A stretch of DNA of 64,000 nt from Endomychus coccineus (GCA_958510875.1 OY294068.1:193092315-193156314), one strand, 5' to 3'. Counted from the first letter of the stretch, positions 25,900 through 39,004 are shown. Program-made: numbers and translations. The notes: a model not told the origin generated them from the letters alone.

Positions 25900-26680
25900 G
25901 AACAACAAATTCTACTCTTATGTTCTGTGTAAATGAGGTGGGAAAAAAATGTAGCATCTATCAAAAGTGAAAGCAAAAATCCTCGAAGTTTGAAAGGAAC
26001 ATTCATCGATAAGCTACCACTTCAATTGATACCAAGATGAAGAAGCAGAATATGAAAGTGTTATTGTTCTTGGATAATGCAACATTCTACTTCAAAATAA
26101 TACTGGATAATGTCAAACTTATATTTCTTCCACCAAACACGACCTCACCAATTGTCAACCTTTGGAACAAGGCTTTATTCGGAAGAAATTTCAGATACAT
26201 GTGGATAGTGACAGAACTCTTCTAGGAATAGAGGAAACATCCCTACTTGATACGGTTTTCGATGACGGATTTTGTTCACGAAGACAATAAAGTAAATCTC
26301 TGAAGACGTATTTGAACGTACAAATATAGATGTAGAGGATTACGAAGAAAAAGGAGAAGAGCATAAGCAGCTGGCACAACTGTTTCCTACATTAAAAAGC
26401 TCATTTGTCAATTTGAAACAATTTGCATTAATTGATAGCGATGTGACAACACAAACTGCTGAATAGACCATCATCGACTGTATTGAATAGGTACGGCAAA
26501 AGATTCTAAAACTGAAGATGCGGAACCTGAGATTATTCCCGTATCGAATATATTAAGCCTATCTGATGCCAGTTTGAGGGTTTTTTAGTTAATGCGAACA
26601 ATTACAACATGGTAACAAATGTGTCCAAGCTTTTTGAAATGTCAGTCTGAAAAAAAACTAGAAAAAATTTAATTTCTCAA
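25900..26680 (+). mobile_element. pogo/Tigger-type transposase relic
   Basis: The + strand frame KKQNMKVLLFLDNATFYF...NVKLIFLPPNTTSPI corresponds to the second catalytic Asp block (LLLxDNAxxH) and FLPPNTTSxxQPMD of pogo/Tigger transposases. After shifts one finds SSFVNLKQFALIDSDV and TIDDCIE-like residues of the C-terminal region. The catalytic His and QPMD are changed. It lies between the Ork1 first coding exon and its presumed upstream noncoding exon. Confidence 0.65.
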
Positions 26681-26694
26681 TAATATCCAGCAGC

Positions 26695-27560
26695 TGAATT
26701 AATGCTTATGGGGGATTTCAACGTTCGCAACTCCGCTTGCTTCAGGTTTTCCAAGAAGACGGATGACACAGAGCGACAAGCTGAGGTCTTCGCCATTACC
26801 TATGGTCTCGAGCAGTTAGCTAACAACACAGATCCCTGATACCAACTATCATTATGCCAAAACGCCTGACTTATTCCTGACTAATCATCCAGATCCCTAT
26901 AAAGAGAAGGTCCGTGCACCATTGGGAAAATGGTCATTCACTCATCACTACGACATATCCCTATATCACTCCATTTACTACTCCAACACCTCCACGCACA
27001 GTTTGGCATTACAACTCAGCCGACTGGAATTGTCTTTTTGAGGATGTTTTGAATCTGATGACCCAACGCAACGTGTGATAGAGGTCTCGGATATTATCAG
27101 GCTATGAAACTTACGTACTCCATATCAACAAATCCGGGTCAACTGGTGAACGATGGTTAAATAAAATCTGTTCTGAGGCCCCGGCTCCAAAACAAACAGC
27201 ATACTATGTCTGGAGACCAGAATAAAATATGTTGAAGCCAGAAATAGTGAAACAATAAACGCTTCGAAAGATGCAGATAATGCCAAAATAAAAACAAAGC
27301 TTATCGAACGCCCGAAAGGCTCCCACTCGTTTTGGACTTTCGCCAAGGCAATTGGTAGAAATTTCATTTCCAGTTCATTTTCTCCCCCAACTAAAGATGA
27401 TGGAACACTGGCTACTACACCACATAAAAATCCAACCTCACTAGAACATCGTAGCAAGGTGGGATACCTCACCCTTGTCATCACAAATCACGTTTGTTGC
27501 TCCACCACTTGAGATTCTAGATAGGAGGGAATAGACGACCTGCCGAACTTTGTACTGCTG
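26695..27560 (+). mobile_element. Jockey-like LINE relic: end of endonuclease and linker
   Basis: Across frames the + strand reads LMLMGDFNVRNSACFRFSKK, TDDTERQAEVFAITYGLEQL, then shifted blocks matching PDLFLTNHPD, VRAPLGKWSFTHHYDISL and, after more shifts, NKICSEAPAPKQTAYYVWRP, NAKIKTKLIERPKGSHSFWT, FAKAIGRNF. These are the last part of an EEP endonuclease and the linker before the reverse transcriptase. The reverse transcriptase itself is missing. Confidence 0.7.
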
Positions 27561-27579
27561 GACTTAATTTTTTATTTCG

Positions 27580-27720
27580 AACAGCGAAATTGGGGAACTC
27601 TTCGACTAGTGAGGTCTCTTTCTATGCCTATCAACTACAAACCTTCAAGAAAAATTCGAATACCTATCTCTTCTCCCAATATTCCACCGCTGCTTCACAC
27701 GATGTTCTTCAGATTCCGAG
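27580..27720 (+). mobile_element. LINE C-terminal fragment
   Basis: The frame reads AYQLQTFKKNSNTYLFSQYS and TAASHDVLQIP, matching the end of a Jockey-like ORF2 (compare the - strand LALPSTAGSRDVF-type end at 22040-22100). With the endonuclease fragment at 26695-27560 it may be one copy with an internal deletion. Confidence 0.5.
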
Positions 27721-28625
27721 GTATGTAAGTGAAGATATTTGTATTCAGTATTCAGTACAAAGACCACCTGGAAATGATCAATAAATTCCACATTGCTTGA
27801 AAGGACTATTTTGCCACTGAGCAATATGCTGTTATCTTGTAAATGCTTAAGCAATATGGTTTAAATTATTTTTTCAAAGTGCGTTTCCTCTTCATGGTAC
27901 ATACTCAATAATAAAAAAATGAAAACAGATAATCGGCACGGAAAAAAAATTGGGTTAGGTTGGCGCTTGTCGTTGATGTTATCACAATAGAGAGTTGCCA
28001 CATTTAAAAAACGACTCAACAACAGATTTTCAATGTCCAACAATTCCGGTTTCAAGGGGGGCATCTGGAGAGGAATCCTATTCAAATTTGAAATGTCTCA
28101 ACATCCAGTAATGGTAAATTTCAATAAACACGGGGGCAAGGGGGCAATTATGTCATTAATCTGTGTTTGTAGTTGGGAATTTTTTCAAATAAATTAATTC
28201 TACAATTGTGCAATTGGAATTATTATAGATAAATTATATGGAATACAACAGTTGTCTTAATTTTCCCATATTTCCTCGAGGGTGGATATAAAACAATTTT
28301 TGTTTCAGTTATTCATCAAATCAAACTGTTGCTTCAGGAATTTCTACCACTCACAATCAATGATCAACATTCTCACAAATTACAAATTATACTCACAATT
28401 TTATTAACTAGTATCAAGACGCATTCAAAATTTTCCCATTGATAATACATACATTACAGATTTTCATCATCTTTGCCAAAAACCACATTGAAAGATCATT
28501 TTCTGAATTCGTCACACTGACCTCTATTCAAAAATGTAACATCGTCCTGAAGCACGAAATATTGACTAATGCCACTTTAGGTTCAAGAGAATGATTGTAT
28601 AAAATAAACATAAGTCATACTTACT

Positions 28626-28960
28626 ATTTCAAACGGTCAGTGCAATTTTCATATTCACAACACGTAAGTGTTATTCGTATTGATGTAGGTTGTTATTTCC
28701 GTATTAAAAGGCGACGATTACCCAATTGATTCGAAACCGCAACAACTCGAACACCTCGCGAGGAATTTCCATGCGAAAATCGAAAAATACCCACCACGAA
28801 CTTCAGTTGACATTAATAGTTTTCTGATCGGGCAAATCGAACGTTTGTAAAATTAACAACAATATCGCTGTGAACACCACAATGCCGGGCAATTTCAACG
28901 GTAACGTCGAGGCGCGGTATTTTTTATTGTTTGGACGCAGTTCTATTATCTTATTCTTCA
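28626..28960 (-). promoter_or_regulatory. Candidate promoter / noncoding first exon of Ork1
   Basis: The acceptor at 25794 implies an upstream exon. In this CpG-richer stretch a good - strand donor GTAAGTATG lies at 28625-28617. The interval upstream contains no repeat I recognise. Transcription start not identifiable. This is inference from splice-site logic and base composition only. Confidence 0.35.
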
Positions 28961-29500
28961 TTATTGTTAACCATTGATGTACTGACGCAAAAGTACCTAT
29001 AGTACCGAACTTTTACGATGGATAGCCATTAACTGATTTTGATTATCTTCAATACTCATTATTTGATTTGTCATTTCGACACCCTAGCGATTAGACGATT
29101 CAACGATATGTTTACCGGTGGATAGTAATGGTTAAGGACTGACACTTGTATGTGTTTCCGTCCTTGTTTGGAGTATTTAACTACATTTTAAATTTTAATG
29201 ACGTGTGTCATCTGCGGTGGTAGGGGACGAGACAATTGTCGCTCAAGTGTATTGAGATATTTAGATATGGGAAGTTCCTAATTCGTGATAACTTGATAAG
29301 CAATTAACTCAAAAATCATGTTGATAATACATTTCACGATATGATTTTTTTCTAGATAATGATCCGATTATCGAACGAAGTATATATAGGTCAAACGACA
29401 ATACATATTATAGTTCAACCAAGATTATAATCTTCTTCAATGGCCTTCTCTAATTGGAGTAAAGAATTTGTATTTACAAGATATTCTTATCGTTTATCTT
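28961..29500. other. Intergenic, no gene recognised
   Basis: AT-rich sequence with no frame, RNA gene or ordered repeat that I could support. Confidence 0.4.
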
Positions 29501-29524
29501 CTTTAAGAAATAATCACCATTATC

Positions 29525-29920
29525 CAATAAAAATACTAATAAAGTACTGGGAACCTTTCGGTCACCAAGTAGCCATCATCAGAGTAAACTAAATTATAAA
29601 CGAAAATGTGCCTGTTTAAATACGAGTTAGGGATAATAATGGAATCAATGGGTTATCCTCAATTGGAGATAAATCGGAATTTAATAAATTGCTTTTTCGT
29701 TTATACATTACCATCCCTTCTAAATTAACTTTACATTTGACTGTACTGTATTTTAAAAGTAATAAACTGTCTTGAAAAATTGTGTAATCTGTATTCAAAA
29801 TATGTTCGGCTACCGCCCATGATTTTTCACCATTATTTTTATTTGTGTGGCGAAATTTTCCTTATAACTAGTTAAAATGTTCCTTCTAATTTGACCCACT
29901 TAACATTTTGAACAAGATTT
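29525..29920 (-). mobile_element. Penelope-like element 3' end with hammerhead-like terminus
   Basis: The - strand reads the end of the GIY-YIG domain (SYKENFATQIKIMVKNHGR..., VNLEGMVMYKRKSNLLNSDL, SPIEDNPLIPLL) with stops, then an untranslated end. The last 66 bases (29590-29525) carry CTGATGA, a stem GGCTA/TGACC, and GAAA, the order of a hammerhead core. The same family lies at 34640-35460 and 39005-39200. Confidence 0.7.
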
Positions 29921-30020
29921 TGTAAATTCCGTATTTGTTGAAATCTAAAAACTTCATCAATAGTCGAGGAAATATAGACGAAAAATTGCCAACATCTCTA
30001 TAAAAAAAACTGGTCCACGG

Positions 30021-30692
30021 AATCCAATGAATGAGTTGTCAATCGACGTGGAATTATGTCTAAAAAAAGTCTACTAGTAAGCGTTTGGGCGTGTGGCTTA
30101 CTTGCATTGCTACACTCAAAAATGTATGCAAAGATGCATTTTCCAAAAGGTATTTTTTACTAGAACAATAATCAGTAAAATCAGCCCAATTTCTCTCACG
30201 AATTGCTTTGAATTTCGTAACTCGTGGGGTTTTGAGGTCGCTGAACACATATTCGATGTTCAAAAAATGCTAAAGTACACATGGTGCGCGGGACACCCAG
30301 GTCGCCTACCTCATCTTCAATAATTATACGCATATAGACATCGATTTCATGTTTATCGACCCGGAAAACCCCCAAATAACGAAATCAATCAATTAATCTT
30401 CGAAGAAGAGGTTGCCGACCCGGGTGTCACTCGCACTAGGTGCACCGTAGCATTTTTTGAACTTGGAATTCGTGATCAGCGACCCCACAACCCCCGACAA
30501 GAGAAATTGGGCTGATTTTACTGATTATTGTTTCAGTTTCCACAAATTTAAAAAATGCCTTTTGGAAAATGCATCTTTTACATGCATTTTTGAGTGTAGC
30601 AATGCAAGTGAGCCAAACCACCAAACGGTTACTGGTAGACTTTTTTTAGACGTAATTCTACGTAGATTGACGCCTCATTCATTTAATTCCGT
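30021..30692. repeat. Foldback repeat with ~260-300-bp inverted arms
   Basis: The arms (about 30021-30319 and 30430-30692) are imperfect reverse complements; AATCAGTAAAATCAGCCCAA near 30169 pairs with TTGGGCTGATTTTACTGATT near 30508, and the outermost parts share TCTAAAAAAAGTCTAC with GTAGACTTTTTTTAGA. The centre is GC-richer. Both arms carry a GTCGCTGA/TCAGCGAC plus CCCC string that recurs in the repeats at 47.7-49.7 kb. No coding capacity. Confidence 0.8.
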
Positions 30693-31530
30693 TGACTATA
30701 ATTTTTTTGACGTGACAACGTCTTATAATTCGATGGAGCCGGCTGCACGCACGAGAAAACATGACTCAGGCGGCGTTACCTCGCTCTGACCGGCTGTGCG
30801 TTACCTCGCTCTGAGGCGTTCCATTTAAGGCTTGAAGTGCAAGAGAGAGCGCGCTGCTATACAATGATACATTTACATGTTTTCGTCAAGTATGAAGTGC
30901 AGTGAAAAGTGAGTGTGGTGTCAATTGTTTATAGCAACGATAATTGCGGCGATAAAGGTAATGATTCTTTCGATATTAAATATATGTTCAGTGATATATT
31001 GTCGAATATTCATCATTAAAATAAATAGCATCGGTCCGCTAATGCAGCGATTGTAGGTTATGATATAATTGACAAGACTATAACAATAAGTTAACAGAAC
31101 TATTTCACGATGAGTAAAGAATCAATTGCTTTACTATTCGTTCGAAATAATTATAGAGCGTAGCTATGATTTCAAAAAATTAAAACATAAATGTTAAATC
31201 TTCCACATATCATAACAACGTGTCTGAAATGACAGGTTGGACCAGCCAGCCGTCAAAGGGAACAATTTTCTCCTATATCAAACACATTGAGGCGGGCTTT
31301 TTAAAAGCTAAATTGACATAATTGTATTTATGCGTACAAATAAATGTAACTTGATCAATTCAATTGTGATTCCCATTTACCTCCTTCTCTATATCCATAC
31401 AAAATATCTATCAAACAAATAAAATTGAAATTTTCTTTTGAAAAATGAAACCATTCCATCAGTATTTTCTTATGACGTTGTCACGTTCAACTATCGTCAG
31501 TAAACCGACTTTAAAGACAACCGATTTTTT
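30693..31530. other. Intergenic, no gene recognised
   Basis: The first 150 bases are GC-richer (CGGCGTTACCTCGCTCTGA is repeated with slight change at 30768 and 30795). The rest is AT-rich without supported features. Confidence 0.4.
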
Positions 31531-31539
31531 CGAGATTTT

Positions 31540-31900
31540 TCCTATATTTCGTCAACTGCAAAGGTATGGTCTTAACGGTGTTTTAACTTCTACATCTATA
31601 AACTGGTTGTATTGCAAATTTAGAAAAGGAACTATGGAATTTATTAATTACTGAAGAATGATAAGTGAAACTTTTGAATCGAATTGAAGTGTTTGGAGGC
31701 AATGGCTCCTAAATTGGTTAGTTGGCTACGTTCAAATTTTCTTTTTTTGTTTAGAAATTAAGTTATTGATCAAAGTTTTGTGGTAACCATTGTGTATCGC
31801 AATTTACTGAAGTTTCTCAACTTCGTTGTTATGATTTTGCTGGCTCAAAGAAACGTTCAATAATCTATGAAATAGGCTATTAAACGGACCTATTTTATAT
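31540..31900 (-). mobile_element. Penelope-like element fragment
   Basis: It matches the reverse complement of 34650-35000, including TCTATAAACTGGTTGTAT, CTTATCATTC-type and GTTGAGAAACTTCAG blocks. On the - strand it would encode the thumb region between reverse transcriptase and GIY-YIG domain, but it is interrupted. Related to 1975-2350. Confidence 0.6.
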
Positions 31901-32194
31901 CTGAATGGTGTAGATGAATCTAAACCTATTTGTTTAAGTGGGTTTTCTGTATATGTTTCCGTCATTGATGACTTACCAATGGGGTGGATGTAGGCCTTCC
32001 GAATAGGAAGAATTGCTGATATTGTGCGAAGGTAAAAAACAAAAACAAAAATAATATAGAAGTCAATACAATTTCATAGATTTCAAACTTCAGTATCAGA
32101 TTATTCTCGGCTCAAAAGTGACGATTTTCCTCAATTTATAGAACCATAAAATCCCTCATTCTCTAAATAGCATAAACAATATTACGTATGTTTT

Positions 32195-33150
32195 GTTGGG
32201 TTGATATTCAAAATGTGCATCAAACTAGTAGGTGACTTCAGTTTCGGGCTGTAATCATAGCCAAGCTACGACCACTTTTATGGGCTTAAATTTCAGAAAG
32301 TATTATTAGGGATTTTTTCAGGAAAAAACTGTTGACGGATTCTTATTCAGGATAACGTAAAACCTACATGTCCCGATTTTCAATGTTCTAAAATACAAGG
32401 TGTCCTAAAAAAATGTACTCTTATTGACACCAATACAAATTATTAAACAATTTCATTGTAAAATTAACAAAAGACAGTTTTCTTTTCCGATCACGATACT
32501 AGTTTGGAACGCTCGCAACTGCTCCGTGCTGGTCAGAAAAGTTACTACGTTCTGGATGTCGTTGGTTGAACTCAATAGCTGCTTCACAAAAAGAACTTGT
32601 TCCGTCAGCAACTCATCTCATTATTTCCATTTTTTATACTTTTCCCTTATTTGGAACAGTAATAAAAATACTAAAAGCTACTTGATTATTCTTGACTGAC
32701 AGCATTCAACTAAGATAAAAAAATTATTTTCACAGCACACTAAGCTTTTTCACCGAACTGTAATCGAATGATATGATGCAAGGAAAAGTGGAAATCGGTT
32801 AACGTTTTATTTGTTTTGATGATTCTTTATTATTCATTCATTATTTTAATGATAATTCATATTCAAGATTTAGAGATGCTAGTTCCAATTTACATTATGT
32901 ATTTCTAAAATCCAAGTAATATCTACATTTTTGTTTCTTGGACACTGAAAATCGATTTTTACTTTATCCGAAATAAGAATCTGTCATGTGTTTTTCTCTA
33001 AAAAAAAACCTAATAATGCTTTCTGAAATTTAAGCCTATGAAAGTGGTCGTAGCTGGCCATGATTACAGCCCAAAACTAAAGTTATCCACTAGTTTGATG
33101 CTCATTTTGCATACCAACCTAACAAAAAGAAGTTTAACATAATCCGTCAA
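32195..33150. mobile_element. ~0.95-kb terminal-inverted-repeat element
   Basis: The left arm (about 32195-32345) and right arm (about 32960-33150) are reverse complements with modest divergence: CATCAAACTAGTAGGTGAC versus GTTATCCACTAGTTTGATG, GGGCTGTAATCATAGCCA versus TGGCCATGATTACAGCCC, and AATTTCAGAAAGTATTATTA versus TAATAATGCTTTCTGAAATT. The interior (32350-32950) has no transposase. A non-autonomous DNA transposon is likely, superfamily unknown. Confidence 0.75.
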
Positions 33151-34630
33151 AAAATACAAAAGTTACAAGGATGGTAAGTCCGTAACGTGGACATACTGTA
33201 TATGAGAATAACTCTGTAGGCAGGACCCAAATTGAAAAATTGTGTAAAAAAGACCCCTTACTTCTTGAACAGCCTGTTCAAAGGGACGCACATCATTCAG
33301 GAACGCCCTGCGCATATCGGAAAATCATGGATGGAATGATATAAATGTTCTAAGCAATTTTCAATGTAGGCCTGCTGAAGTTAAGGGGTAAAATACAACA
33401 GTCATAACAACATCCATTGAATTGAATATTCCAAATACAAAACGTTTATTGTCAAGTAGGTACTTAATACTATCAGTAATACGACGGTAAATCCTATCCC
33501 GTGATTACCTGTTGTATGTTTCAAATATTTCATACTTATTATAGGTTCATAGGTACTGATAACCCATAAATATTCTGATGCCATAGCTCAATTATTTAAG
33601 TAATGCGATGCAAGCTATTTGAGAGTTATCTCAAAAATGCACCTTATCCAGATCATGAATAAATGATTTCTCAATGTATGTATGTACAATATTGTACGAC
33701 TATGTCAATATAGCTATTCATTCAGCCAATAATTGTTCTGGATTGAATTTGGTATTCAATTTCATTTGTTCTCTGAAAACTTTTCTGTAATAATTAAGTT
33801 GAACAAGGCGGTTGATTTACTTAAATCCTACTAATCTATCGTAGCATAGAACTTATTAATATTCATGTCATGAATAGACTTAACAGGTATAATCGGCTGT
33901 TAACTCTTTAATCCAGAATTCTACAAAATGAATTTCGATGGAGCCTTTTGCAATGGGTTAGTACTGACGTCAATGGAAAAGATAAAAAAAACAATTAAAT
34001 GCGAAAATGATTGGCAATGGTAACTTGTAGAGTTTGGGTAAAAATTTAAAAAATCATATACTTACCTTTTTTGGCTCAAAATAAGATGTTTATACTTCTA
34101 CGAATTTTCTGAAAAATGAATATTTTCCGAGATATAGCCACACGAAAATTCCTAAAATTGAGGGAAGGGAAATGAAAAAGGTAGATAAAAATGCAGGGGA
34201 TTGTATGATCGGGATTCAATTTGTTCTATTTCCTTCTTTTATCTCAAGTGCGTTTTCGCCGAGTTTTTCCGGATGAACATAAAAAACCACACGTATTTTT
34301 GACATTGAAACTCTTTAAAAATATTTAATTGATAAGACTGAAAAAATTCAAACTAATCTGAACAGTTTTTGTATCCTGAAATTACTTTTACATGCTAATT
34401 TACCGAGTTACAAACAGTTTTTCGCGACGATAAAATACTTCATACCTTAATCATTACAACGGAACAAATGTTTTTTTTATTTTTTAACGATAAAAATATG
34501 AGAAGTGATAAATACTGTTAGAATAAGACTACTTTTATCAATAACTATTTCCCAAATATTACCAATTGTTTCAAATAAAAAAGTTGCGTTTTTCTCATTA
34601 ATGTAGAGAAATTTATCCTCTGAAAAATGA
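33151..34630. other. Intergenic, no gene recognised
   Basis: AT-rich with short chance frames only. No ordered repeat noticed. Confidence 0.4.
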
Positions 34631-34639
34631 AACAATGAT

Positions 34640-35460
34640 ATTTACTTATTTATCAAATCAAACAAATAGGTTTACCCCGGCGGATTCAGCTACATATAAA
34701 ATAGCTCCGTTTAATAGTCTAGTTTTAGTTCATAGACTATTGAACGTCCCTTTGAGCCAGCAAAATTATAACAACGAAGTTGAGAAACTTCAGCAAATTG
34801 TGGTTACAAATCTTTGATCAATAATTCAATTTCTGAGCAAAAATGAAATTGGAACGTAGCCAGCACACCAAATTAGAGCCATTGCCTTCAAATATTTCAA
34901 TAAAATTCAAAAGTTTCTCTTATCATTCTTCAGTAATTGATAAATTCCATAGTTTGTTTTCTAAATTTGCGATACAACCAGTTTATAGATATAAGAACAC
35001 CGTTTAGGCAAACCTTTCATCAAATTTCCGATTTCAACAAATCCGGGATTTACAAAATCAATTGTGAGTCGTGTTCAAAATGCTATGTGGGTCAAACTAG
35101 AAGAAACATTTTAACTCGCTTAAGAATCATTTTGTCCATATAAAGAAAAATAATGGCGAAAAATCAGCTGTAGCCGAACATATTTCGAATATAGGTCGCA
35201 CAATCTCTCAAGAAAGTTAATAACTTTTAAAACACAGTAGAGACAAATATCTAGGTAATTTGGAAAGAATCGAAATGTATAAACGAAAAAGCATTTTATT
35301 AAATTCCGAATTATCTCCAGCTGAGGGTAGAACATTGTTTACATTATCATCCCCAAATAGTATTTAAACAGGCTCATTCTGATTTATAATTTAGTTTACT
35401 ATGATGATGGCTACTTGGTAGCCGAATTGTGCTCAGTACTCTAATAGTATTTTTATTGAA
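34640..35460 (+). mobile_element. Penelope-like element 3' portion (thumb, GIY-YIG, terminal motif)
   Basis: The + strand reads in order IAPFNSLVLVHRLLNVPLS..., VIDKFHSLFSKFAIQPVYRY, then in a new frame FHQISDFNKSGIYKINCESC and SKCYVGQTRRNILTRL, the GIY-YIG nuclease core with its cysteine pair. Next, shifted, come HIKKNNGEKSAVAEHISNIG and YLGNLERIEMYKRKSILLNS. This is the C-terminal half of a Penelope-like polyprotein, with at least three frameshifts or stops. The final 60 bases (35392-35458) are a decayed copy of the hammerhead-like terminus (GGCTACTTGGTAGCC kept, flanks mutated). Best preserved of the PLE copies here. Confidence 0.8.
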
Positions 35461-36100
35461 TACAAGTGATTATTTCTCATCAATAGTGTTATAATATATC
35501 CACAGTGTAAACTGTTTTATACTTTATTATGAAAGGTTTGTTGTAGGCAGCGCGTGGGGCCAAAACTCTCAAGGACATCCCTGAAATTAACCCTGGTTTT
35601 CTAGTTAAGCCGGCACTGTAGTTATATATATCATAAATATGTATTCTACCTCGTAAAATTGAATCTAAGCTCTGTATATTATTTCTGTCCGTTTTCCCAG
35701 AATGTACATGTTGATTTGAATGCATATTCAGAATGAAGAAGCCTTGAAACGAAATGCATGTAAGTGATATACATTGACAAAGGTTGACTGGAAGAATGGT
35801 AGCGAACCATTACACAATTTCAAATTTTACCTAATACACAGTCGTGAAACTATTCGATGGATATCATGAATGTATTTAAATGCGAGTTACAATAAATGAA
35901 TTCTTAACATTGAATTCATTGCCAAGCCGATGTAGGAGCACCAGAAAAACGGAAAGTTTTTCTCTTTATACATGGTTAGATCAATGCGTAGAGACATGGA
36001 ACTAAATTATCTTTCATAGTTCCTTGATTCAACATTGGCTTCGCCTGAAAATAATATTGCGTTTTCGAAAGCTTACTGAAGCTTGAGGTAGATAACTGAC
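35461..36100. other. Intergenic, no gene recognised
   Basis: No supported features. The short - strand frame 35725-35489 has no domain. Confidence 0.4.
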
Positions 36101-36109
36101 AATGCTTTA

Positions 36110-36740
36110 GATGACAGGTTTAACCTTAACATTATTTATTCATTTATTTACACCATCCAAGAGTTGAAACCAATTACAGGATGGGAGTTGAACTCCTATT
36201 TTTACAACATAACATAATAATATATAGAATAAATTATGAATATACATTGAATAAAATAAACAAACAAAAAGAGGAGAAAAAGAAAAAAAAAAGGAAAACA
36301 AATCTAATATTATCACACATATTGTGCAGTGGAGAGAATTATGAAACAAGATAGAAGGGAGTTATCATGACGTGAGTTGTATCTGGGTATGGGAAAATTA
36401 ATCATCTCGAGAATCACGTTACACTCCAGTATACCATTATTAATTATACTCAAAAAAAACTGTTGAGATATGTTGACGCCTAGTGTCAAGACAATATTGA
36501 ATCTCGAGAGCAATTCAGTTTGAAGGACACCTACACGAGGATACGCTCTGCACATTTTCAAGTTTATTAATGTGATTATGGTAGATGGAATTCCAAATTA
36601 TAGATACATACTCAAGTCTGGATATGACGAAAGGGAAATATAACAACTTTAAAGTGTTACACTAAAATCAGGGCTATTACGCAGAATAAACCCTAAGATT
36701 CTATATCGCTCCGAATATATGTTTAGAATATTATTAATGA
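36110..36740 (-). mobile_element. LINE ORF2 C-terminal end and 3' tail
   Basis: The - strand reads, with shifts, YRLRGFILRNSPDFSVTL, PSTIITLINLKMCRAYPRVG, VLQTELLSRFNIVLTLGV, ILECNVILEMINFPIPRYNS and RHDNSLL, a typical end of a non-LTR ORF2. Next come TTTATTTATTCAT-type A/T-rich tail sequence. The next LINE fragment begins 40 bases away and runs the other way. Confidence 0.6.
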
Positions 36741-36779
36741 AAGAAAGTTTTCTATCATTATTGAAGTATTATTATTATT

Positions 36780-37960
36780 AGAGTAGCATGGGTTCATGCC
36801 GGGCAGATCAACTGATACGAACTTAGGTTTGCTACAGTCAATACTTGATGTTATTGAGAGGGTGGCCAGATTGATTGTATCTTCCTCGATTTTGCTAAGG
36901 CATTTGATAAAATGGTCTTTTAATGAATGAAATATCTAGCTTTAGATTTCCAAATCATTTGATTGAATTTTGAAATTCTTAACTAGGTCATAGATATCAA
37001 TATGTAGAGTATAGAATCTTATTCATTTCATACCACCTCAGGTGTTCCTCAAGGATCAGTACTTGAACCACTCCTATTCAATTTATTCATCAATGACATT
37101 TCTTCCATATTTGTCTGTTATTTTCTTATTTACGCAGACTATTTAAAACTACTAGGCAGTAAAGCATTCTTTATATTGTATCTCACTGCTGCATGACTTG
37201 GATCCACTCAGTACTTGGTGTGTAATCTACGATCTGCAGCTTAGTATTAGTAAGTGCACTGTAATGACTTTCACCAAGAAAATTACGCCTATTTTTTACA
37301 ATTACCAATTTGTCGACACAGCCCTTGCTCGTTCCTATAGTTTCAGAGACTTGGGAGTTTCGTTTGACGTGAAATTGTCATTTGCGTCTCACATTAAATC
37401 AATTGCTTCTAGCACCTACAGAATGCTGGACTTTATCATCCAGAATTGGCGCCTATTTAACAATAGTGATTCAATGATAATATCATACAATTCATTTGTT
37501 CGTTCTAGTCTCGAACATGTTTCATTTGTGTGGAACCCTCATTATCAAATTTATATAAGCAAAATAGAGCACATGATTGGCGTTTCTTGAGATATTTAGC
37601 CTTTAAAGCTGAGGGTAATTATCCATCTATTGTATTTTCTCAACATGCTCTATTAGATAGATCCTCTTGCCTAGAGTTATATAAACGTAGGGAAATTCAT
37701 ATTATTTTATTCCTGTAAAAGTACATTCATCACCTGGTTGACTGTCCTGTGATTTTATCAAGGCTGAATTTACACGTTTCATCTGCTCGCACCTATTCAC
37801 AAATATTTTATCTACTACTCTGCGGAACAAACATTATTATTTTTCTCAATATTCCAAATGTGCAATTGCTACGAGATGATCGATTCGACTGTTGACTATT
37901 TTGTTGTAACCCTAATGACATTTGTAAAGCTGCGTATATTAGTTAATTTTAATTCCTTCT
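36780..37960 (+). mobile_element. LINE reverse transcriptase relic
   Basis: The + strand gives PGRSTDTNLGLLQSILDVIE, shifted palm remnants (GVPQGS as GVPQGSVLEP in another frame, FTQTI for the YADD region), then a clean frame 37198-37590 with LQLSISKCTVMTFTKK, YSFRDLGVSFDVKLSFASHI, SYNSFVRSSLEHVSFVWNP and HYQIYISKIEHMI, followed by LRYLAFKAEGNYPSIVFSQH. This is post-palm to C-terminus of a Jockey/CR1-like ORF2. Same overall family as the opposed fragment at 36110-36740. Confidence 0.75.
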
Positions 37961-38059
37961 GTGTAATTATATTATATGTACTTCTAAGCTCTCCAAGGGT
38001 TCTACAGAACGCCAGTGAGCTTCAGAGCTCAGATTCTTCAGAAAGACTATGATTTTTCT

Positions 38060-38990
38060 CTTACCCAGTTCTGGTATGAATACTAGTAGAGATAAAAAAA
38101 TTCCGGAAAATTGACGCCGGAAAAAAAACGGAAAAATTGGAAAGGAACGGAAATTTTGGGAAAAATTAATCTGTTCTTATAAAATAGAAAAAACTTTTTA
38201 ATTGCTAGACTTCTTGTGACTTCTATCTGAAATGACTCACAGTTTGACCGAATTAAGAAATACTATTCGTCAAGAGATGTCAGATATTGATCCCAATGAT
38301 TATTGAACTGTATACGAGGAGATGGATTCCACCCAGTTGAAAGTATATTTCATCAAAGATGTAACCTAAATAACCATGTAAGTAAATGAATTTTCATTGG
38401 AAATTAAACGAGTTATCTAATTTGAAAAACGTCAGACTCATGAAAGTCTGTACAACAAGTATTGTTGGATGAATTCATTGGATCAAGAGGAAATTACCGT
38501 AGATTATATTATGGCAAAGCTTAATAGTTGAGAAAAACCAAGAGGACAGATTTGAGAATGTCAACTACATAAAACAAATAAAAGAAGACAATGACAAATA
38601 CCTCTTTTAGTATCTTAACTAGTTAATAATGTAGTTCTAATTATTATATCTGCATATATCATTGCCATTGTAGTTTTATTACACCCGACCGCTAATTAAA
38701 ATGGCGTACGTTACTGTGATGGAATTTTTTTTATCTTCATTCAAATGCTGTTTAAACAATGGTTGCTAATTGTTTGTAACAATTATTACAATATACCTGT
38801 TGATTGTTCTTACGTATGTAATAATCTAAAAAGATAACATCTTCATTGTATTCTTGAAGTACCTACATGAATCGTCTGCATAATAATTAATTTATTGAAT
38901 ATCAATTTGTTCATTTCACTAATTCACACGTTGTCACAAGCCGAAATTCACCCGAAAAATATCTATCTCATCTGTCGATTTATAAAGTTT
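38060..38990. other. Intergenic, no gene recognised
   Basis: AT-rich. The stretch 38230-38600 contains short adjoining frames that could be a decayed coding sequence, but I recognise no family. Confidence 0.35.
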
Positions 38991-39004
38991 CGTCTAGATA
39001 CCCC

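Noticed and set aside
27125..27484. 119-codon - strand frame
   Set aside because: It is antisense to the LINE linker region that reads KLIERPKGSHSFWTFAKAIG on the + strand.
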